Assembly: GCF_030812475.1 (NCBI RefSeq) | Contig: NZ_JAUSSR010000002.1 | Location: 1-64,000, forward strand | Source: Pseudomonas lini | Lineage (GTDB): Bacteria; Pseudomonadota; Gammaproteobacteria; Pseudomonadales; Pseudomonadaceae | Reading direction: 5' to 3' | Length of the DNA stretch: 64,000 nt | Part shown: positions 1 through 9,330 of the stretch, one piece after another | Layout: each line of letters begins with the position of its first letter | Numbering within the stretch: position 1 is the first letter of the stretch | The notes under the pieces: generated by a model | What the model saw: the letters and a program-made list of their open reading frames with translations, nothing else | Told to the model about the DNA's origin: nothing | Database searches by the model: none | Position numbers and translations under genes: made by a program

Positions 1-224
1 GCCAGGGCCACGGCCAGGGTGCCCATGGTCTTGCCCAGCGGCGTCACGGTCAGCGCCGCCGCCAGCATGGCGCCGACGATCACGATCGCCGAGATCGCGT
101 TGGTCACCGCCATCAGCGGCGTGTGCAGTGCAGGTGTAACGTTCCAGACCACGTGATAACCGACATAAATTGCCAGCACGAAGATGATCAGGTTGTAGAT
201 ACCGGGGGAGATAAACTCTTCCAT
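1..224 (-). CDS. pntAB: NAD(P) transhydrogenase subunit alpha part 2 (5' part only)
   Basis: Small membrane subunit of the proton-translocating NAD(P) transhydrogenase, which uses the proton gradient to pass hydride from NADH to NADP. The gene runs off the left edge. About 74 residues are visible, starting [18 protein letters not shown] and continuing into two hydrophobic helices, as expected for the roughly 100-residue split subunit. It starts 14 bases after the pntAA stop codon, so the two are one operon in the split PntAA-PntAB-PntB arrangement usual in Pseudomonas. The family assignment comes from recognising this N-terminus and from the neighbour. The start ATG is at 224 with purine-rich sequence upstream. 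Confidence 0.9.
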   Translation of the reverse strand, partial: MEEFISPGIYNLIIFVLAIYVGYHVVWNVTPALHTPLMAVTNAISAIVIVGAMLAAALTVTPLGKTMGTLAVAL

Positions 225-238
225 CGTCTGAATCCTGC

Positions 239-1360
239 TTAGGCGTTTTTGCGAATGACTTGGCCGTCGCGGCACATCAGGCACGCGGCGACGATGTCGT
301 CTTCGAGGTTGATCTCGAACTGGCCTTCCTTGTTGAAGACCAGCTTCAGGAAGTCCAGCAGGTTGCGCGCGTACAGGGCCGACGCATCGGCCGCGACCGC
401 ACCGGCCAGGTTGGTCGGGCCGCAAATGGTCACGCCATTTTCGACCACCACCTGATCGGCCACGGTCAGCGGGCAGTTGCCGCCCTGGGCCGCGGCGAGG
501 TCGATGACCACCGAGCCGGGTTTCATCTGCGCCACGGTGTCCGCGCTGAGCAGCGTCGGCGCCTTGCGGCCCGGGATCAGTGCGGTGGTGATGACAATGT
601 CCGCCTGCTTGGCGCGTTCGTGCACGGCCAGCGCCTGGCGCTGCATCCAGCTGGCAGGCATGGGCCGGGCGTAGCCGCCGACACCGACGGCGCATTCGCG
701 CTCTTCATCGGTCTCGTAAGGCACGTCGACGAACTTGGCGCCGAGGGATTCGATCTGCTCTTTTACCGCAGGACGCACGTCCGACGCTTCGATCACTGCA
801 CCCAGACGTTTCGCCGTGGCGATCGCCTGCAAACCGGCTACACCTGCGCCGAGAATCAGCACGCGCGCCGCTTTCACGGTGCCCGCAGCGGTCATCAGCA
901 TCGGCATGAAGCGCGGATAGTGGTGCGCCGCCAGCAGCACAGCCTTGTACCCGGCAATGTTGGCCTGGGACGACAACACGTCCAGGCTCTGGGCGCGGGA
1001 GGTGCGCGGCGCGGCTTCCAGCGCGAACGCGGTAATGCCGCACTCGGCCAGCTTGGCAATGGTTTCATTGCTGAACGGGTTGAGCATGCCCACCACCACG
1101 GTGCCGCTCTTGATCAGAGCGAGCTCGCTGTTGCTGGGGGCAACCACCTTGAGAATCAGCTCAGCCCCAAACGCATCGCTGGCGCTGCCAATGGTCGCGC
1201 CTGCCGCTTGATAGGCACTGTCGACAACGCTGGCGTTAATGCCGGCGCCGCTTTGCACAGTGACCTTATGACCCTGGCCAATCAGCTTCTTGATGGTTTC
1301 CGGGGTTGCAGCAACCCGTGTTTCACCCGTCTGGGTTTCGAGAGGAACACCAATGTGCAC
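239..1360 (-). CDS. pntAA: Re/Si-specific NAD(P) transhydrogenase subunit alpha (NAD-binding part)
   Basis: NAD(H)-binding peripheral domain of proton-translocating transhydrogenase, 373 residues, a normal length for the split form. The N-terminus MHIGVPLET and the following segment with RVAATPETI are typical of the alanine dehydrogenase/PntA family. The dinucleotide-binding loop [22 protein letters not shown] lies near residues 165-187, and [19 protein letters not shown] follows, as in the family. The C-terminus lacks the membrane part, which is the next gene. First gene of the operon; its promoter must lie in the 550-base stretch on the right. No defects seen. Confidence 0.95.
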   Translation of the reverse strand: MHIGVPLETQTGETRVAATPETIKKLIGQGHKVTVQSGAGINASVVDSAYQAAGATIGSASDAFGAELILKVVAPSNSELALIKSGTVVVGMLNPFSNETIAKLAECGITAFALEAAPRTSRAQSLDVLSSQANIAGYKAVLLAAHHYPRFMPMLMTAAGTVKAARVLILGAGVAGLQAIATAKRLGAVIEASDVRPAVKEQIESLGAKFVDVPYETDEERECAVGVGGYARPMPASWMQRQALAVHERAKQADIVITTALIPGRKAPTLLSADTVAQMKPGSVVIDLAAAQGGNCPLTVADQVVVENGVTICGPTNLAGAVAADASALYARNLLDFLKLVFNKEGQFEINLEDDIVAACLMCRDGQVIRKNA

Positions 1361-1909
1361 GTCAAATCTCCTGCGTGATCTTTAATGAGTAAACCCAGGC
1401 ACTTCGGAAGGTGCGGCGGGGGCGGACGATCAGCAGGATTCCGCCAAATCGGCACGATCAAACATTCGAACACTGGCAAAAGTCGATTCGTTTCGTGCTT
1501 TGTCGAGCGCTGTCCAGGGTTTAATCGACGACTGCCGGGTAGTCGCAAGAGTTGCCGGTTTGCGACTCCTTTCAGAACCGGAACGCTGGTTTATTTCGAT
1601 GAAAAGGAACGCTACCTTATCCGGATTGTCCGACAATCCAGTTCCTGTTCACGCCACCTCCATGTCTGATATCGACACACGCAAACGTTGTGTTGGCGGC
1701 GTTTCGCCGTCAGCTACGCCTTCGGTGTGAAACTCCTCGGGCAATGTTTGAGTGGATGTAATGTCGGGGAGACATCGTCTCCCAACAAGTGAATTAGTAG
1801 CCTGTGCAGGTGGCGGTGAAGTCGTTGCCGCGACGCCAGGTGGTCATATCACGGTGATTACGGGGGCTATGAAGAGCTTGCCAAATACGTCCAGTCCAAG
1901 CAGCTCCGC
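1361..1909. other. Intergenic stretch without a supported gene
   Basis: 549 bases between the pnt operon and the end of the Gfo/Idh/MocA gene. It should hold the pnt promoter. Short open frames exist on both strands but none has a convincing start, ribosome site or recognisable product. The one clear structure is a 7-base-arm dyad at 1623-1639, listed separately. The last 65 bases could contain the decayed 3' end of a periplasmic binding protein gene. Confidence 0.6.
1623..1639. promoter_or_regulatory. Palindrome GGATTGT-CCG-ACAATCC, candidate repressor operator
   Basis: Perfect 7-base inverted repeat with a 3-base centre. The core ATTGT-N3-ACAAT resembles operators of FadR/VanR-type GntR repressors. 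The same core with centre TCG recurs at 17903-17915, in the promoter of the lipid-amine operon. No GntR gene is in the window, so the cognate protein is unknown. No complete gene now starts directly next to this copy. Confidence 0.45.
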
Positions 1910-2941
1910 TTACTCGCCATGGGTGCCCTGGAACGGATTGAGCGTCAAAAGCGTACCTCCTTGCCGAGCTGAAGCGTAGGCCGCGTCCATGACCTGCATG
2001 ATTGCCTCGGCGTCGCGTAATGATGCAATGGGCTTGGCCCCGTTACGGCATTCAGCAAGCACTTGCTTGACGAACAGTGGGTAATAGACGTCAGTGTCCA
2101 GTTGTAGTCGGCGGCTTCGAGTACCGGCGGCAAGGTTCTGTCTATCCCTTATTTCGATGCGGTCGGGACCAGATTTGGCGTACATGCGATCGGACGAAAG
2201 GGTGAAGGAGAACTCGCGCTGTTCGTCGGCGGTACTGGGGAAACTGTATCCCGTTTCCACAACACCGATCACGCCGTCCTCGGTCTGCAGGGTCAGTAAC
2301 GAATAGTCTTCGACGGCACCCCGATGCGTTAGTGAATTCATGACGGCTGAGACTCGCGAGACCTCTTTACCGGTCAATAGTCTGAAGAGATCTATGAAAT
2401 GCGTAGCCACGTTGATCGTCGATCCGCCGCCTGAAAAAACGGGATCGATGGCCCAGCCTGAGCCTGCCGTTTCATAACGAGCGGGCGGACCTACGATGAA
2501 ACGGAAAGACATGTAGTTGAAGTCCGTGGCCAAGTGTCCCTCAGCATCTTGCAGAGCACTCAGCAGTTCACTCATGCGGAAGATCAGCGGTACAGCACAG
2601 TAGAGATTGGCTTGCTCGGCCAGCTCACGCAGCCGTGTGACCTGCGCCATGTTGATGCCGCAGGGCTTTTCCAGGGCAAAGGGGATGTTTCGTGCGATCA
2701 CGGCTTCTGCCAGCGACGGCATTTGCGAATGACGACCGAACACGAAAGCAAAATCGACCTGCTCGCGCTCAAGCAGCTCATAGGATGAGCTATACAGCGG
2801 GCATCTAAATCGCTCGGCGATGGCCTCGCCCTTCAGGTGCTCCGAATCCGAAACGGCCACCACTTGGACTCCATTGGTCTCAAGCGCATTCAAATACAAC
2901 GGGACGTGCCAATGGCTGACCTCCAGCAACGCAACTTTCAT
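1910..2941 (-). CDS. Gfo/Idh/MocA family NAD(P)-dependent oxidoreductase
   Basis: Predicted soluble dehydrogenase of 343 residues, the usual family length. The N-terminal Rossmann domain (about 1-120) carries the family signature EKPCG near residue 92. The C-terminal alpha/beta domain includes GGGSTINVATHFIDLFRLL, which holds the expected catalytic histidine region. AGGAG lies about nine bases before the ATG at 2941. The substrate is unknown; relatives act on inositols, sugars or cyclic polyols. It is on the same strand as the shikimate dehydrogenase-like gene and the importer, which fits oxidation of an imported hydroaromatic or polyol compound, but that is inference. Confidence 0.85.
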   Translation of the reverse strand: MKVALLEVSHWHVPLYLNALETNGVQVVAVSDSEHLKGEAIAERFRCPLYSSSYELLEREQVDFAFVFGRHSQMPSLAEAVIARNIPFALEKPCGINMAQVTRLRELAEQANLYCAVPLIFRMSELLSALQDAEGHLATDFNYMSFRFIVGPPARYETAGSGWAIDPVFSGGGSTINVATHFIDLFRLLTGKEVSRVSAVMNSLTHRGAVEDYSLLTLQTEDGVIGVVETGYSFPSTADEQREFSFTLSSDRMYAKSGPDRIEIRDRQNLAAGTRSRRLQLDTDVYYPLFVKQVLAECRNGAKPIASLRDAEAIMQVMDAAYASARQGGTLLTLNPFQGTHGE

Positions 2942-3054
2942 ACTGACTCACTCCTGGCGCGGTACAAGTAAACATATGGAATGTTCGGGTTGAACATGAT
3001 CGCCCTATAAGTTCCAGGGAATCATTCATGGTCTTTCCCTTTATTCGATTCGAT

Positions 3055-3079
3055 GAAAACGGTCGTTTTTTCCGTTTTC
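3055..3079 (-). terminator. Hairpin downstream of the shikimate dehydrogenase-like gene
   Basis: Perfect 8-base inverted repeat GAAAACGG / CCGTTTTC separated by nine bases, lying just past the stop codon at 3097 on the minus strand. The arms end in T-rich sequence on either strand, but no long T-run follows. It could be a weak terminator or attenuate read-through into the Gfo/Idh gene. Confidence 0.35.
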
Positions 3080-3096
3080 TCTGAAACGCTGCTACG

Positions 3097-3957
3097 TCAA
3101 CGGCCGACTTCCCTCACCGGCGGCAACGATAATTCAGCATCGGCTGTTACGTTATCAGGGTGGTAATCGAACCCAAGGAAGCGCAGTGCAAGCAACGCCT
3201 GACCTTTATGCATGGGGCCCCCGTCCTGGGTATGACAACCTCGTTTACGTGCAGCATCGCAAAGCGGTGTCGAGTCCGGCGAGTTGATGATATCTACAAC
3301 GAAAGTGCCAGGCTCCAGCCGCTCGGGGTCCACAGGCATAGGATCATCCTCGCTCATGCCAAGTGGCGTGGCATTGATCACGATTTCATAGCCATGTGGG
3401 TCGGGGGGACCGGAATGCGTGATGCAACCTGTTTCGGCAGCAACGGTTTTCGCCAGCTCCTCGGCTCGGTGTTCGTCGACATCGGAGATAGTGAGGGATC
3501 GGGCGCCCGCCGATGCGACGGCAAATGCGATCGCTCTGCCTGCGCCTCCAGCACCGACCAGAAGAACGCTTTTGTTCGCTGGATAATAGCCTTCCCATTG
3601 CATGCCCAGAACACAGCCGAGGCCATCGAATATGGCGCCGACCCAGCGTCCGTCTGTCTCGCAACGAATGACGTTGATTGCACCGACTTGACGCGCAGTC
3701 GGATGAAGTTCGTCGACATGATCCAGCATCCTTTGCTTGTGCGGCATGGTGACCAGGATGCCAGCGAGATTGTTCAGCGCTCTGGCACCCTTCACGAACG
3801 CGGACAGATCATCGGCCTTGACCTCCAATGGAACACAAACCGCGTCTGCCTGCTGTTCCATAAAGAGTCGGTTGAATAATTGCGGAGACTTGGCAGCCGT
3901 CAGCGGATGGCCAACCAATCCATAAAGCCGGGTTGTTCCTGTGATATGTGAGGCCAT
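3097..3957 (-). CDS. Shikimate/quinate dehydrogenase-like protein (AroE family)
   Basis: Predicted to interconvert a hydroaromatic alcohol and ketone (shikimate, quinate or a relative) with NAD(P). The ATG at 3957 gives 286 residues, close to the family norm; an ATG at 4014 would add 19 residues that do not look conserved. The substrate-binding N-terminus has GLVGHPLTAAKSPQLFN (about 13-29). The catalytic lysine is in VTMPHK (near 89), the nucleotide loop GAGGAGRA is near 155, and the family motif INATPLGM follows. The MHS importer next door is of the shikimate-transporter type, so a catabolic role is more likely than the aromatic amino acid pathway. Confidence 0.85.
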   Translation of the reverse strand: MASHITGTTRLYGLVGHPLTAAKSPQLFNRLFMEQQADAVCVPLEVKADDLSAFVKGARALNNLAGILVTMPHKQRMLDHVDELHPTARQVGAINVIRCETDGRWVGAIFDGLGCVLGMQWEGYYPANKSVLLVGAGGAGRAIAFAVASAGARSLTISDVDEHRAEELAKTVAAETGCITHSGPPDPHGYEIVINATPLGMSEDDPMPVDPERLEPGTFVVDIINSPDSTPLCDAARKRGCHTQDGGPMHKGQALLALRFLGFDYHPDNVTADAELSLPPVREVGR

Positions 3958-4132
3958 GGTTGCCTGATATTTGATGTTGACGGGAAGAGGCGTCCTGGCG
4001 GCTTCTTGGTTCATGCACAGCGTCGATGGCTATGCATGGGCAAGTGCCGACCGCATGATGCTGTTCTGCCCGTCGGGGCCTGTGTGGGTCTCGAAAACCT
4101 GATGGTCGCACCAGGGTGATCGTCGAAAGTCG

Positions 4133-5569
4133 TTACGAGCGCAGTTGGCCAGCCAGATCCTTCGGTGCGTCTGCCTGAGCTGTGCCCTGCATCGCTTCGG
4201 CCCGCATACGATCGTATTCTTCTTTGGCAATAGGCACTGCATTGCGCTTGCCGAGATCTTCAAGGCGAATCCGGTACGTTTCACGTGTAGTGAACGCCGC
4301 GATCGCAGCGATAACACAGATACCTAATGTAAGAGTGCCGATTTTCAGAGGGATATTCTCGGAGCCGGGGGGCGCAACAGTGACGAAGATTGCCGGGAGA
4401 AACGCAGTCATCGCGGTCCCTATGTTCTGTCCGATGGCCATGCCGGTCACACGCACCCGCGTACGGAACAACTCGGGAAAGAGGCTTGGGAATACACCGT
4501 TGAAACCCTGATAAGCGACGCCCCACATGAGTACGGAGAGTACCAGCGAAAGCCACAGGTTGTGGACGCTGATAGCGTACAGGTAGGCGTACGAGAGCAG
4601 TCCTGCGCAGAGAACGCCAATAATGACTGGTGGCCGGCGGCCGATCTTGTCTGAAAGGTTACCAACGAAGGGGATCAGGATCACTGCACACAGGTTACCC
4701 AGCAGTGGAATCCACAAATAGATGCCGGCAGGGAAACCGATTCCATAGGCCGGTTGAACCGCATAGGTCGCGCCGAAGACCGAGGCGACAATGGCGATCA
4801 CCGCGGCAAGTGCCATGCAGATCACACGCAAGAGATCACCCCAGCTCTGCCGGATGACTTCGACGACTGGCAGGACAGTAGCTTTTTCGCCTTGCTTTTT
4901 TTGCTCGGCAAATGCAGGTGTCTCATCGACCTGGCGGCGAATGATATAGCCCATGATGACGACGACCACGCTGAGCAGGAACGGGATCCGCCAGCCCCAG
5001 GACGCGAACTGATCCGCAGGCATGAAGTGAGCGAGAGGCAAGAAAACTGCTGCCGCGAGCAACTGCCCGGCCTGAACACCTTGTAGGGTAAAGCTCGCGA
5101 AGTAACCACGGCGACCGGACGGAGCGTGTTCGAGAATCATCGAACTGGCGCAGGAGATCTCCCCGGCCACCGCAAACCCCTGAATCAGGCGCATCGTCAC
5201 CAGCAGCACCGGCGCCCAGATCCCGATCTGCTGGTACGTTGGCAGAAGACCGATGCACATCGTCGAGAAGCCCATCAGGAACATGCAGTAAACCAGAACC
5301 GTTTTACGGCCGTGGCGATCACCCAAATGCCCCAGGACGACAGCGCCTATCGGCCGGGCGATATAGCCCACACCAAAGCTGGCCAGAGAGGCAATGATGC
5401 CGACCGCTGGGTTATCAGACGGAAAAAAGAGCTGTGGAAACAGCAAGGCCGCCGCGGTCGCATAGATAAAGAAGTCGTAATACTCCAGTGCCGAGCCGAT
5501 CCAGCCGCTTGCTGCGGCCTTCTTTGACTGGCTTTTGGAGTGGGCGTCGATCGGTATGCTCTGATTCAT
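4133..5569 (-). CDS. MHS-family MFS importer (ShiA-like)
   Basis: Inner-membrane secondary transporter of the metabolite:proton symporter family, 478 residues with about twelve membrane helices. Family marks visible are the first helix with GSALEYYDFFIYATAAALLFP, the loop GHLGDRHGRKTVL after helix 2, and RLIQGFAVAGE before helix 5. The start ATG at 5569 follows CGGAG at a good distance, whereas the upstream TTG at 5590 has no such site. It is divergent from the IclR gene, and the shared 256-base region holds a palindromic operator. Relatives carry shikimate, alpha-ketoglutarate or aromatic acids; the true substrate cannot be read from sequence. Confidence 0.85.
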   Translation of the reverse strand: MNQSIPIDAHSKSQSKKAAASGWIGSALEYYDFFIYATAAALLFPQLFFPSDNPAVGIIASLASFGVGYIARPIGAVVLGHLGDRHGRKTVLVYCMFLMGFSTMCIGLLPTYQQIGIWAPVLLVTMRLIQGFAVAGEISCASSMILEHAPSGRRGYFASFTLQGVQAGQLLAAAVFLPLAHFMPADQFASWGWRIPFLLSVVVVIMGYIIRRQVDETPAFAEQKKQGEKATVLPVVEVIRQSWGDLLRVICMALAAVIAIVASVFGATYAVQPAYGIGFPAGIYLWIPLLGNLCAVILIPFVGNLSDKIGRRPPVIIGVLCAGLLSYAYLYAISVHNLWLSLVLSVLMWGVAYQGFNGVFPSLFPELFRTRVRVTGMAIGQNIGTAMTAFLPAIFVTVAPPGSENIPLKIGTLTLGICVIAAIAAFTTRETYRIRLEDLGKRNAVPIAKEEYDRMRAEAMQGTAQADAPKDLAGQLRS

Positions 5570-5725
5570 AACGTGTCTCCGGTTTCTCAATTGTTGTTAT
5601 TGTAACTCTGTTCCATCAGTAATTCTGTTACCAGTATCGCAGCCTTGTCAAGGGGCATCCCACGTTCTGGAGAGCGCCTGCGCGTCCAGTTCTGTGTAGA
5701 TAAAGTCAGCCAGATACAAGGGGGT

Positions 5726-5770
5726 TTGACTTATTTGGTGGCCCCTGCATACTATTGGAACATCGTTCCA
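5726..5770 (+). promoter_or_regulatory. iclR-type promoter with palindromic operator
   Basis: TTGACT at 5726-5731 and TACTAT at 5750-5755 form a plausible sigma-70 promoter with an 18-base spacer, pointing at the IclR gene. Directly downstream, at 5756-5770, is the perfect palindrome TGGAAC-ATC-GTTCCA. IclR-family proteins bind GGAAC-type inverted repeats, so this is a good candidate for autoregulation and for control of the divergent importer operon. Confidence 0.6.
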
Positions 5771-5825
5771 GTACGAACAGTGTTGCTCGCGTTCACCTCA
5801 TTGCCATAGATAGGTCGAGAAAAAT

Positions 5826-6632
5826 ATGAGAGTCGTAAAAGGTGCTGTTGACCGTTGCCTGGAAGCTATTGAGCTGCTGGCACGAGAAGCTCGCTGGATG
5901 CGGATGTCCGATATCGCAGCCGAGCTGGGCTTGGAAAAGGGGCCCGCTCATCGAGTGCTTGCTCAGTTAGTCGAGCAGGGGTGGGCAGAGCAGGATGAAG
6001 CCACCTCGCAATACCGCTTGACGCTGAAGCTGGCACTGTTGGGGCAGCGCTATTTGCATGGAATAGGCTTGCCTGAATTGGTCCAGCCAATCATTGAGCA
6101 AGTGGCTGTCCAATGTCATGAGTTGGTGCGGTTGACGGTGGTCAACGAGGGCACCTTGTCCTGGCTGTCTTCGGCCCAGGGCGCCGCGCCGGGGCTCATG
6201 TATTCACCGGCCATGGATCAACCGATCAATCTGTATGCCACCGCCAATGGCAAAGCCTGGCTGGCCTCAATGCCTGATGAACTGGCCATTGAACATGCGC
6301 TACGTAGCGGGTTGGGGAAAGCTGACGCCGGGATGGGGCAGGGGCCGAAAGCCATCAACAGCATCGAACGCTTGCTGCCCGAACTGGCGCTGACCCGAAA
6401 GCGCGGGTATGGCCTGGTCATTGAAGAAGCTGAGGCGGGTGTTTGGGCAATTGCCGTACCGGTCAAGCTGGTTCCGTCCGGCACTGTGGTCGGCACCATG
6501 AGCATTGCCGGCCCGGTCTTGCGCATGCAGCCCGAACGTTATGAGGAATTGCATGCTCTGCTGGAAGAGGCCGCCAACAAGCTGGGGACGGTTTGGCCGC
6601 GCCAGAACAACGTGCATTCGGAGAGCGTATGA
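5826..6632 (+). CDS. IclR-family transcriptional regulator
   Basis: DNA-binding regulator of 268 residues. The N-terminal winged helix-turn-helix (about 1-75) includes MSDIAAELGLEKGPAHRVL, and the C-terminal ligand-binding domain (about 85-250) ends with the typical AIAVPVKLVPSGTVVGTMSIAGP region. It is divergent from the MHS importer gene, and its stop codon overlaps the start of the hydratase-like gene (ATGA at 6629-6632). It therefore probably controls both sides of the catabolic island through the palindrome at 5756-5770. The inducer is presumably a substrate or intermediate of the pathway. Confidence 0.9.
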   Translation: MRVVKGAVDRCLEAIELLAREARWMRMSDIAAELGLEKGPAHRVLAQLVEQGWAEQDEATSQYRLTLKLALLGQRYLHGIGLPELVQPIIEQVAVQCHELVRLTVVNEGTLSWLSSAQGAAPGLMYSPAMDQPINLYATANGKAWLASMPDELAIEHALRSGLGKADAGMGQGPKAINSIERLLPELALTRKRGYGLVIEEAEAGVWAIAVPVKLVPSGTVVGTMSIAGPVLRMQPERYEELHALLEEAANKLGTVWPRQNNVHSESV

Positions 6633-7428
6633 GCCACCTCGCACCTGCATGGACCGAGGCAGGGTCAGGGCTGGAAGTGGCCGCTGCCGCGCTGGTCCGT
6701 GCACGGCTGGAGGGTGTTCGGCTGGCATCCTTGCCAGGCCCGAACCTGCCAGGCAGCCTTGCACAAGGTTTTGCCATCCAGCAGCACGTGGGGCTATTGG
6801 CTGGAAAAACCGTGGGGGGTGGAAGTGTGCGTTACCCCCGGCTGGCAAGTGGATCGTCGCCCCCATCTACAGCGACAGTATTGTAAAAGGCGAACGTTAC
6901 CAACTGGCCGCCGACGCCGATAAGGCGCGCATCGAGCCCGAACTGGCGTGCGTCCTGGCCCATGATTTGCCGGCACGTGTCGAGCCCTATACAGCAGAAC
7001 AGATCATTGCTGCGATCAGCGACGTGCACTTGGCACTGGAAGTGATCGACTGCCGTTACACCGATCCACACACGCTGCCGTTCGAGCAATTGCTCGCGGA
7101 CGGTCTATTCAATCACGGTCTGGTACTTGGGGCGCCAATCACGCAGTCGAACGCTGCGAGCATGCCCTCTGAACTGGATATCACCCTGAGCGATGCAACG
7201 GCAGAGCTTCTAAATATCAAGGGCCGCCATCCGGACGGAGATCCGTTGTTGCCGATCGTATGGCTGGCCAATTTTCTGTCTACACAAGGGATAGGGCTGC
7301 AAGCAGGGCAGGTGGTTATCACCGGCTCCTATGCAGGTGTTCTCGATGTGCCCGTTAATCAGCCACTGCATATTCAGTTCGGCGAAGCAGGCTCATTGTC
7401 TGTCCATTTCTCAACGCTGGAGGAGTAA
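6629..7428 (+). pseudogene. 2-keto-4-pentenoate hydratase-like gene, frameshifted
   Basis: Relative of MhpD/DmpE hydratases of the FAH superfamily, which add water to 2-hydroxypenta-2,4-dienoates. The reading frame from ATG 6629 gives MSHLAPAWTEAGSGLEV and continues to GLLAGKTVGG. Homology then continues one frame back as GWKCALPPAGKWIVAPIYSD and runs to the stop at 7428. The shift falls in a run of six G at 6814-6819, so one G appears to be missing. A sequencing error, a true inactivating deletion, or -1 ribosomal slippage on G-GGG-GGT are all possible. With the frame restored the protein would have about 266 residues, a normal length. Start and preceding stop overlap as ATGA. Confidence 0.75.
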
Positions 7429-7431
7429 CAA

Positions 7432-8325
7432 ATGCGCTTAGTTCGTTTTGGTTTGCCGGGGCAGGAACAGCCGGGAGTTTTGGATTCGAAGGGGATCGTG
7501 CGAGACCTTTCGGGCATTGTCGACGACATCGATGCGTCGGCCCTGAGCCCGACAGTGCTGGAAAAGCTGCGTGCTGTTGACGTTGAAAAACTCCCGGTGG
7601 TGGCGCCTGGCACACGTCTTGGTCCATGCGTAGGCAGCGTACCGAACCTGATTTGTATCGGCCTGAACTACTCCGATCACGCGGCTGAAACAAATACACC
7701 TATCCCGAGCCAGCCGGTGGTCTTCAACAAACACACCGCGTCCATCAGCGGGCCCAATGATCCGGTCATTCTACCAACGGGGGCCCAGAAGCTTGATTGG
7801 GAAGTCGAACTAGCCATCGTCATCGGTACGCCTGCCTGGCAGATTGATGAGTCGCAGGCCTTGGATCACATCGCCGGTTATTGCCTGGCCAATGATGTTT
7901 CCGAGCGGGCTTATCAGCTTGAATACGAAGGCCAGTGGACCAAGGGCAAAAGCGGTTTTTCTTTCGCACCACTGGGACCCTGGCTGGTCACCCGTGACGA
8001 AATTGCCGACCCGCAGGCAATTGACCTCTGGCTCGACGTGAACGGCAACCGTCTCCAGACCGGCAATACCCGTACGATGATTTTCAGCGTTGCACATATT
8101 GTCGCGTACCTCAGTCGCTTCATGCCGCTGATGCCGGGTGACGTCATCATTACCGGTACGCCTCCAGGTGTGGGGCTCGGGCAGAAACCACCGGTATTTC
8201 TCAAGGCGGGTGACACCATGCGTGTCGGTGGCCAAGGGCTGGGTGAACAATTTCAGACCGTGATTCCTTACGTTGCTGAAATGGGGGCTGCATGGGTCGC
8301 CGGTCGCCATCCCAATGTTGACTGA
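7432..8325 (+). CDS. Fumarylacetoacetate hydrolase-family protein
   Basis: Predicted metal-dependent hydrolase, lyase or isomerase for 2,4-dioxo acids, 297 residues. The N-terminal cap (about 1-65) is followed by the FAH core. The core shows IGLNYSDHAAE (near 81), DWEVELAIVIG with acidic metal ligands (near 122) and GDVIITGTPPGVG near 240. Relatives include ureidoglycolate lyase-like and 2,4-diketo-3-deoxy-sugar-acid hydrolases as well as HpcE-type enzymes. GGAGGAG precedes the ATG, and the gene starts three bases after the hydratase-like frame. Coupling to the hydratase and IclR regulator suggests it acts late in the same ring-cleavage or keto-acid pathway. Confidence 0.85.
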   Translation: MRLVRFGLPGQEQPGVLDSKGIVRDLSGIVDDIDASALSPTVLEKLRAVDVEKLPVVAPGTRLGPCVGSVPNLICIGLNYSDHAAETNTPIPSQPVVFNKHTASISGPNDPVILPTGAQKLDWEVELAIVIGTPAWQIDESQALDHIAGYCLANDVSERAYQLEYEGQWTKGKSGFSFAPLGPWLVTRDEIADPQAIDLWLDVNGNRLQTGNTRTMIFSVAHIVAYLSRFMPLMPGDVIITGTPPGVGLGQKPPVFLKAGDTMRVGGQGLGEQFQTVIPYVAEMGAAWVAGRHPNVD

Positions 8326-8346
8326 CTATCGCTGGAGGAAAACGCT

Positions 8347-9042
8347 ATGAGCTTTGCAGGAACAGGTGTAGTCGCGATCTGGCATGATCTTTTGCCCGAA
8401 GCGCGGGACGAATTCTATGAGTGGCATAACCGTGAGCACATGCCAGAGCGGGCCGCAATACCGGGCTTTTTGCGGGGGCGCCGATACATCGCTTTGGATG
8501 CAGGGCCGACCTATTTCAACCTCTATGAGGCTGACACTGTGCAGGTGTTGGGAGGGCAGGATTATTTATCTCGTCTCAACAGTCCGACGGCATGGACCCA
8601 GCAGTCGGTGCAGTCCTACCGCAACGTCGCGCGATCCATTTGCGAGGTCACTTACACAAGTGGTGTGGGGCAGGGCGCGTATCTGTTAACGGTCCGTTTC
8701 GATGTTGGCGAAGGGCAGCACAAATCAGTGTCAGACGCATTGCGCCAACGCGTGCTTCCTCCCGTTACTGATAAACAGGGTATTACCGGCGTGCATTTGT
8801 GTGTGGCTGATGAGGCCGTGAGCAAGGTTGAAACCGCAGAGAAAAAAGCCCGCGCCGAAGGCACCCAGATACCGGCCTGGATCGTCATGATCGAAGGCTG
8901 TGCGCCCGACTACGTTCGTGTCGCCGGCGAGTCTTTTGTGGCTGATTTGCAGCGGCTGTTGGAGGGGCAATCGATGGGGCCAGAAACCACGCTTTATCAA
9001 TTGGAATACACACGTTGCAAAACGCCGGGAAGTGCGGGTTGA
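8347..9042 (+). CDS. EthD-like/dimeric alpha-beta barrel protein
   Basis: Hypothetical cytoplasmic protein of 231 residues, apparently two ferredoxin-like repeats. The first repeat has WHDLLPEARDEFYEWHNREHMPER, the Trp-His and NREHMPER pattern seen in small EthD or DUF4286-like proteins. GGAGG precedes the ATG by about six bases. It is third in the IclR-linked operon, 21 bases after the FAH gene. Its reaction is not known. Related domains assist oxidative or isomerising steps in aromatic degradation, so a helper or isomerase role is an inference from context. Confidence 0.6.
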   Translation: MSFAGTGVVAIWHDLLPEARDEFYEWHNREHMPERAAIPGFLRGRRYIALDAGPTYFNLYEADTVQVLGGQDYLSRLNSPTAWTQQSVQSYRNVARSICEVTYTSGVGQGAYLLTVRFDVGEGQHKSVSDALRQRVLPPVTDKQGITGVHLCVADEAVSKVETAEKKARAEGTQIPAWIVMIEGCAPDYVRVAGESFVADLQRLLEGQSMGPETTLYQLEYTRCKTPGSAG

Positions 9043-9330
9043 TCGCCGGGCGTTCGAGCACGTTTTAACTTCCAGTCGTTGTTCTCATGCAGTTCCCCAC
9101 GAGCGTGCCATTACAGGCATTGAGTCAGGCTCGCGTCTGCGCACGCTCGGGTTTTGCCTAAGGTGAACCAACCAATTACCAAGTTGCTCAATAAAGGGCT
9201 ATTACAAGACACATAAGTTAAATACTCCCCGCAGTCGCTCGGTAGTTAGCGCTTCGAACTGCCTGTGCATAGGTTAATACGAGCTAAAAAATCGCAACAA
9301 AACAATAATAACTCATTGTGAGAAAACATC

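Noticed and set aside
260..1378. Long plus-strand open frame of 372 codons
   Set aside because: It is the antisense shadow of the pntAA gene, rich in Arg and His, with no family resemblance or ribosome site.
1844..1972. Frame reading SYHGDYGGYEELAKYVQSKQ, then LRLLAMGALERIERQKR, like the end of a TctC/Bug binding protein
   Set aside because: Similarity is short and it partly overlaps the end of the Gfo/Idh gene; could be decay of a former neighbour but is not supported enough to call.
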